Under the pieces are notes generated by a model. It did no database searches, had not been told where the DNA came from, and was given only the letters and a program-made list of their open reading frames with translations. From JAOPZW01 sp036555665 (GTDB taxonomy: Bacteria > Actinomycetota > Thermoleophilia > Solirubrobacterales > Solirubrobacteraceae), in NCBI GenBank assembly GCA_036555665.1, contig DATBKW010000353.1, positions 1 through 12,126 of the forward strand: 12,126 bases of DNA. The letters run 5' to 3'. Of the stretch, positions 5,990 through 12,126 are shown one piece after another. Both the position numbers and the translations under genes were made by a program. Position 1 is the stretch's first letter; each line of letters begins with the position of its first letter.

Positions 5990-6880
5990 GTGACCACCAC
6001 CGACGTACATCCTGAGTTCCGCCCGCTGTTGTTCTCGATCGCCTACCGGATGATCGGGAGCGTCAGCGAGGCCGAGGACATCGTTCAGGAGGCGTTCCTG
6101 CGCTACCACCGCGCCGCGCCGGCCGACGTCGAGAATCCGAAGGCCTATCTGTCGGCGATCACCACGCGCCTGGCCATCGACCACCTGCGTTCGGCGCGCG
6201 CCCGCCGCGAGGAGTACGTGGGCCCATGGCTGCCCGAGCCGCTGCTCGCCGACGAGCACGCGCCCGATCCGAGCGAGCAGGCCGAACTCGCCGACTCGCT
6301 TTCGCTCGCCTTCCTGGTGCTGCTCGAGCGCCTGACGCCCGTCGAGCGCGCGGCCTTCCTGCTGCGCGAGGTCTTCGGCTACCCCTACGACGAGATCGCC
6401 GAGATCATCGACCGCAGCGAGGACAACGCTCGCCAGCTCGTGTCGCGCGCGCGCCGCCATGTCGACGCCGAGCGCCCACGCTTCGAGGTCTCGCGCGAGG
6501 CGCACGAGGAGCTGACCGAGCGCTTCGTGGTCGCCAGTCAGAGCGGCGACCTCGAAGGCCTCATCGAGCTGCTGGCCGCCGACGCCTACACCTACGCCGA
6601 CGGTGGCGGCAAGGTCCAGGCCCCGCGCAAGACGCTGCACGGCCGCGAGCGCGTGGCCCGCTTCATGGTCGCGATCAGCGGGCCGGGCGGGGGCGCCGAG
6701 GGCGTGACCATGCATCCGGTCGACGTCAACGGCCGCCCCGGCCGCCTTGCTCGCGACGCCGACGGCAACCCGGTCGGCGTCCTCTCCCTCGATGTCGCCG
6801 ACGGCCTCATCCAGGCCGTGCGGATCATCGTCAACCCGGACAAGCTCGCGCACGTCGGCGGGACGGCGCGCACCGAATGA
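5990..6880 (+). CDS. ECF41-family RNA polymerase sigma factor with fused SnoaL-like domain
   Basis: The product is 296 residues. Region 2 lies at about 9-75 (LLFSIAYRMIGSVSEAEDIV, then QEAFLRYH) and region 4 at about 105-160 (LTPVERAAFLLREVFGYPYD, then EIAEIIDRSEDNARQLVSRA). The inter-domain linker carries WLPEPL (80-85), a mark of the ECF41 group. The extra C-terminal domain (about 170-296) is SnoaL-like, with the group's DGGGK motif at 204-208 and NPDKL at 282-286. In characterised ECF41 proteins this fused domain takes the place of a separate anti-sigma factor and tunes activity. No anti-sigma gene is nearby, which agrees. The start is GTG 5990, 10 bases after the promoter CGTC; AGGG at 5983-5986 could act as a weak ribosome binding site if a longer transcript exists. 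The ATGA overlap with the next gene makes a two-gene operon. The inducing signal is unknown. Confidence 0.95.
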   Translation: MTTTDVHPEFRPLLFSIAYRMIGSVSEAEDIVQEAFLRYHRAAPADVENPKAYLSAITTRLAIDHLRSARARREEYVGPWLPEPLLADEHAPDPSEQAELADSLSLAFLVLLERLTPVERAAFLLREVFGYPYDEIAEIIDRSEDNARQLVSRARRHVDAERPRFEVSREAHEELTERFVVASQSGDLEGLIELLAADAYTYADGGGKVQAPRKTLHGRERVARFMVAISGPGGGAEGVTMHPVDVNGRPGRLARDADGNPVGVLSLDVADGLIQAVRIIVNPDKLAHVGGTARTE

Positions 6881-7488
6881 TCGACGTCGCCGAGGGCCTC
6901 TGGGTCTGGCGCGTCGAGCATCCCGCATGGCGGCCGGGCCTTGACTGGGAGCCGCTCGTCACCTCCACGTGCGGCGAGTCCGGCGGCGAGATCCTGGCCC
7001 TCGATCCGCTCGCGCCGCCCGCGGAGAGCGATGTGTGGCAGCGGCTTGACGCGCGGCCGCCGACGGCGGTGGTCATCCTCAAGCCCGACCACGTGCGCGA
7101 CGTCGACCTGTTCGTGCACCGCTACGGTGCACGCGCCTTCGGGCCGCGCCTGTTCTGGCGCGACGACATCCCGGAGACCGACCTGGTGCCGATCGAGCCC
7201 GAGAGCGTGCTCCCCGGCGGCCTCGTCGCGCTCTACGACGGCCGCGGCCGCGAGGAGACGCCGCTGTGGCTGCCCGAGCAGCGCGCGCTGGTCTTCGCCG
7301 ACGCGCTCACGGCGCCGGGCGGCGAGCTGCGCGTCTGGGCGACGCCGTGGCACGAGAAGCGCGTGCTGCCGGCGCTGCGCGAGCTGCTCGACCTCCCCTT
7401 CGAGCACGTGATCGTGGGGCACGGCGAGCCGGTGCACGCGCGCGCCGACTACGAGCGCGCGCTGACGATGCCGCCTTACACCGGCTAG
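6877..7488 (+). CDS. Degenerate metallo-beta-lactamase-fold protein, probable ECF41 partner
   Basis: This 203-residue soluble protein starts at the ATG in the ATGA overlap with the sigma gene, so the two are co-transcribed and probably translationally coupled. The arrangement suggests a metallo-beta-lactamase fold: strands at the N terminus (IDVAEGLWVWRVEH), a central stretch ILKPDHVRDVDLFVHRYGA where the H-x-H-x-D-H metal motif is expected, VFADAL (D142) near the usual bridging Asp, and VIVGHGEPV (H182) near the last metal His. The canonical HxHxDH is not present; only H72 and D75 fall in that place, so two-zinc hydrolase activity is doubtful. I cannot name a substrate. Known ECF41 partners are usually carboxymuconolactone decarboxylases, oxidoreductases or epimerases, so an MBL-like partner is less usual. 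The fold call is tentative; the gene itself is secure. Confidence 0.75.
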   Translation: MIDVAEGLWVWRVEHPAWRPGLDWEPLVTSTCGESGGEILALDPLAPPAESDVWQRLDARPPTAVVILKPDHVRDVDLFVHRYGARAFGPRLFWRDDIPETDLVPIEPESVLPGGLVALYDGRGREETPLWLPEQRALVFADALTAPGGELRVWATPWHEKRVLPALRELLDLPFEHVIVGHGEPVHARADYERALTMPPYTG

Positions 7489-7519
7489 CCGCATCGCGCG
7501 GGGCCTGTCGCCCGATACC

Positions 7520-8011
7520 GTGATGGAGGTGCGCCTTCGGCCGCCTCGTCACCGCGTCAGCCGTACGGCGATTCGCTACTGGACCGCACGCGCGCTCGCC
7601 CTCTGGCTGGTCGTGGCAGCCGCGCAGGTGGTGTGGTGGGTGACCGCGGGCGGGCACACCGGCGTGCGCGTCGCCGGGCTCGTCGCCACCGCGCTCCTGG
7701 CCGCCGCGCACGCCGGCGTCATGCCGCAGTGGCGCTATCGCGTGCACCGCTGGGAGGTCGCGCCGGAAGCGGTCTACACGCGCGCCGGCTGGCTGCACCA
7801 GGAGTCGCGCATCGCGCCGATCTCGCGCATCCAGACCGTCGACAGCGAGCGCGGGCCACTCGAGCAGCTCTTCGGGCTGGCCAACGTGACGGTAACCACG
7901 GCGTCGGCGGCGGGGCCGCTGAAGATCGAGGGGCTCGACCGCCACACGGCGCAGCAGCTCGTCGACGACCTCACCACGGCGGCCCACGCCACGAGGGGTG
8001 ACGCGACGTGA
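7520..8011 (+). CDS. Membrane protein with one bacterial PH domain (YdbS-like, bPH2/DUF304)
   Basis: The product is 163 residues. Two transmembrane helices (about 25-41 and 49-67) precede a single bPH2 domain (about 73-155). Its typical opening YRVHRWEVAPEAVYTRAGWL, the central RIAPISRIQTVDSERGPLEQ and LFGLANVTVTTAS are recognisable for the YdbS/DUF304 family. The role of the family is poorly defined; in Firmicutes YdbS/YdbT pairs have been linked to resistance to a bacteriocin-type antimicrobial, and I do not extend that to this organism. The start is GTG 7520 or the adjacent ATG 7523; neither has a clear Shine-Dalgarno. A 31-base gap separates it from the MBL-like gene, so it could be part of the same transcript. 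Its stop overlaps the next gene start by 4 bases (GTGA). Confidence 0.85.
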   Translation: MMEVRLRPPRHRVSRTAIRYWTARALALWLVVAAAQVVWWVTAGGHTGVRVAGLVATALLAAAHAGVMPQWRYRVHRWEVAPEAVYTRAGWLHQESRIAPISRIQTVDSERGPLEQLFGLANVTVTTASAAGPLKIEGLDRHTAQQLVDDLTTAAHATRGDAT

Positions 8012-9531
8012 GCGAGGCACAGGCCGCCGCCCCGCCCGACTGGCAGCGCCTGAGCCGGCGCATGCTGCTCGTCCATCCGATCCAGGAGATCCCGCGGGCG
8101 CTGCCCGCCCTGCTCGCCGTGCTCGTGGCCGGCAGCCGCAGCGGCAACGGTCAGCTTTGGGCTCTTGTCGGCGTCGGGTTCACGGTCGGGCTCGGCCTGA
8201 TGCGCTGGTTCACGACGCGCTATCGCGTCACGGAGGACCGCGTGGAGGTGCGCCAGGGCCTCTTCCGGCGGCGGCTGCTGGCGGTCTCGCGCGACCGCCT
8301 GCGCACCGTCGACGTCACCGCGCACGCGTTTCATCGCCTGCTCGGACTGGCCCGGGTCAGCATCGGCACCGGCCGCTCCGATCGCGAGCGCGGCGGCGAG
8401 GTGCGCCTCGACGGCCTGACCGCCGCGGTGGCGGCACAGCTGCGCGACGAGCTCCTCCACGAAGGGCGCGCGCCCATCACCGCGGCCCCGGCCGCCGAGA
8501 CCCTGCCCGAGACCGAGATCGTCCGGCTCGACTCCCGCTGGATCCGCTACGCGCCCTTCACCCTCTCCGGCATCGTCGCGGTCGGGGTCGTCGTCGGCTT
8601 CGGCGCGAACTTCGCCAACGAGGCCCATCTCGATCCCAGCGACTACGGGGTGCTGCGCGACGCGATCGATCAGCTCCGCGATCTGCCGCTCGCCCTCGCG
8701 GTCGGCGTCGTGCTCGTCGCGGCGGTCGCCGTCGTGGCCCTCGCGTCGACGATCGGGTACATCCTCGCCTTCTGGGACTTTCGTCTCACGCGCAACCCGC
8801 GCGGAACCCTGCACGTGATGCGCGGGTTGATCACCACGCGCGCGACGACGATCGAGGAGCGGCGCCTGCACGGCGTCGAGGTCAGCGAGCCGTTGCTGTT
8901 GCGCGCGGTCGGCGGCGCACGCGCCATCGCGATCGCCACCGGCCTGCGTGTCGGCCGCGGCGCCGAGCGCGGCGGCTCGCTGCTGCTCCCGCCCGCCCCG
9001 GCGAGCGAGGCGCAGCGGGTGGCCGCAGCCATTGTGCAGACGCCGGACCCGGTCGCCTGCCCGCTCACCGCCCACGGTCCGCGCGCCCGCCGGCGGCGGT
9101 ACACCCGCACGCTCGCCGGCTGGGCCGTCCTCGTCGTCGTGCTGCTGGCCGCCTGCGCCCTGTTCGACTGGCCGGCGTGGATCTGGCAGACGGCGATCGC
9201 GCTCGTCGTCCCCGCGCTGGCGCTCGCCGAGGACCGCTACCGCAGCCTCGGCCACGCCCTCGCGGGAGCGCGGCTCGTGACGCGGCTCGGCTCGCTCGTC
9301 CGGCGCAGGTCGATCCTCGCTTCGGAGGGGATCATCGGCTGGAACATCGAGCAGACCTTCTTCCAGCGCCGCGCCGGGCTGGCCACATTGACCGCAACCA
9401 CGGCGGCCGGCCATCAGCACTACGACATCGAGGACGTCGAGCTCGGCGAGGCGCTGCGCTTCGCCGAGGCGGTCCGTCCCGGGCTGCTCACGCCGTTTCT
9501 CGAGCCGCCCGCAGCCCCGCGCGCGAAGTAG
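8008..9531 (+). CDS. Membrane protein with three bacterial PH domains (YdbT-like)
   Basis: The product is 507 residues and starts at the GTG overlapping the stop of the YdbS-like gene. Three units repeat a pair of membrane helices followed by a bPH2 domain. Helices at about 31-42 and 49-66 precede PH1 (about 70-150, RYRVTEDRVEVRQGLFRRRL and SRDRLRTVDVTAH). Helices at about 183-203 and 228-255 precede PH2 (about 257-342, FRLTRNPRGTLHVMRGLITT and ERRLHGVEVSEPLL). Helices at about 367-386 and 391-408 precede PH3 (about 418-492, ARLVTRLGSLVRRRSILASE and IIGWNIEQTFFQRRAGLATL). Triplication and size match YdbT, the usual partner of YdbS, so the pair probably forms one membrane complex. Its function is not known from sequence. 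It converges on uvrA with 3 bases between the stops. Confidence 0.87.
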   Translation: MSEAQAAAPPDWQRLSRRMLLVHPIQEIPRALPALLAVLVAGSRSGNGQLWALVGVGFTVGLGLMRWFTTRYRVTEDRVEVRQGLFRRRLLAVSRDRLRTVDVTAHAFHRLLGLARVSIGTGRSDRERGGEVRLDGLTAAVAAQLRDELLHEGRAPITAAPAAETLPETEIVRLDSRWIRYAPFTLSGIVAVGVVVGFGANFANEAHLDPSDYGVLRDAIDQLRDLPLALAVGVVLVAAVAVVALASTIGYILAFWDFRLTRNPRGTLHVMRGLITTRATTIEERRLHGVEVSEPLLLRAVGGARAIAIATGLRVGRGAERGGSLLLPPAPASEAQRVAAAIVQTPDPVACPLTAHGPRARRRRYTRTLAGWAVLVVVLLAACALFDWPAWIWQTAIALVVPALALAEDRYRSLGHALAGARLVTRLGSLVRRRSILASEGIIGWNIEQTFFQRRAGLATLTATTAAGHQHYDIEDVELGEALRFAEAVRPGLLTPFLEPPAAPRAK

Positions 9532-9534
9532 CGC

Positions 9535-12126
<2,592 letters not shown>

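Noticed and set aside
7774..9420. 548-residue minus-strand open frame opposite the two PH-domain genes.
   Set aside because: The translation is low-complexity and rich in Arg, Asp, Glu and Ala, as expected for an antisense frame of GC-rich coding DNA. The plus strand has repeated membrane-helix and PH-domain units.

Overview
This is a GC-rich, gene-dense bacterial window. The composition, the BTAD-type regulator with an N-terminal PAS-like domain, the ECF41 sigma factor and the paired PH-domain membrane proteins point to a high-GC actinobacterium. A Thermoleophilia/Solirubrobacterales-like host is the best guess, but that is inference because no rRNA or other marker is present. Ten protein genes are supported, two of them cut by the window edges. 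There are no tRNA or rRNA genes, insertion sequences, CRISPR arrays or recombination sites. The longest gene-free stretch is the roughly 200-base divergent regulatory region at 1771-1974.

Left part (1-4805) looks like an exopolysaccharide or cell-surface glycan locus. A family-4 glycosyltransferase (left edge, minus strand) follows a PAS/winged-helix/BTAD regulator with only 9 bases between them. A divergent intergenic region carrying inverted and direct repeats separates these from a plus-strand pair: a LuxR-type regulator whose receiver-like domain lacks the phosphorylation residues, and a polyprenyl-phosphate sugar-1-phosphate transferase that starts on the last base of the regulator stop codon. 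A hexapeptide-repeat acetyltransferase converges on the sugar transferase with 3 bases between stops. Together these supply glycan initiation, chain building, decoration and two local regulators.

Middle part (4859-7488) holds a secreted protein with three LysM domains and an SLT-type lytic transglycosylase domain, then an ECF41 sigma factor with its fused SnoaL-like domain, then a degenerate metallo-beta-lactamase-fold protein overlapping it by 4 bases. A near-perfect ECF41-type promoter lies directly before the sigma gene, so the sigma factor probably activates its own operon.

Right part (7520-12126) has two overlapping membrane genes of the YdbS/YdbT bacterial PH-domain type, converging with 3 bases to spare on uvrA, which runs off the right edge. 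UvrA is a housekeeping nucleotide excision repair protein.

The most interesting items are the non-phosphorylatable LuxR regulator coupled to the glycan-initiating enzyme, the repeat-bearing divergent promoter region, and the ECF41 operon with an MBL-like partner and a promoter so close to the start codon that the transcript would be leaderless or nearly so. I see no wholly new system such as a defence island or a novel mobile element.
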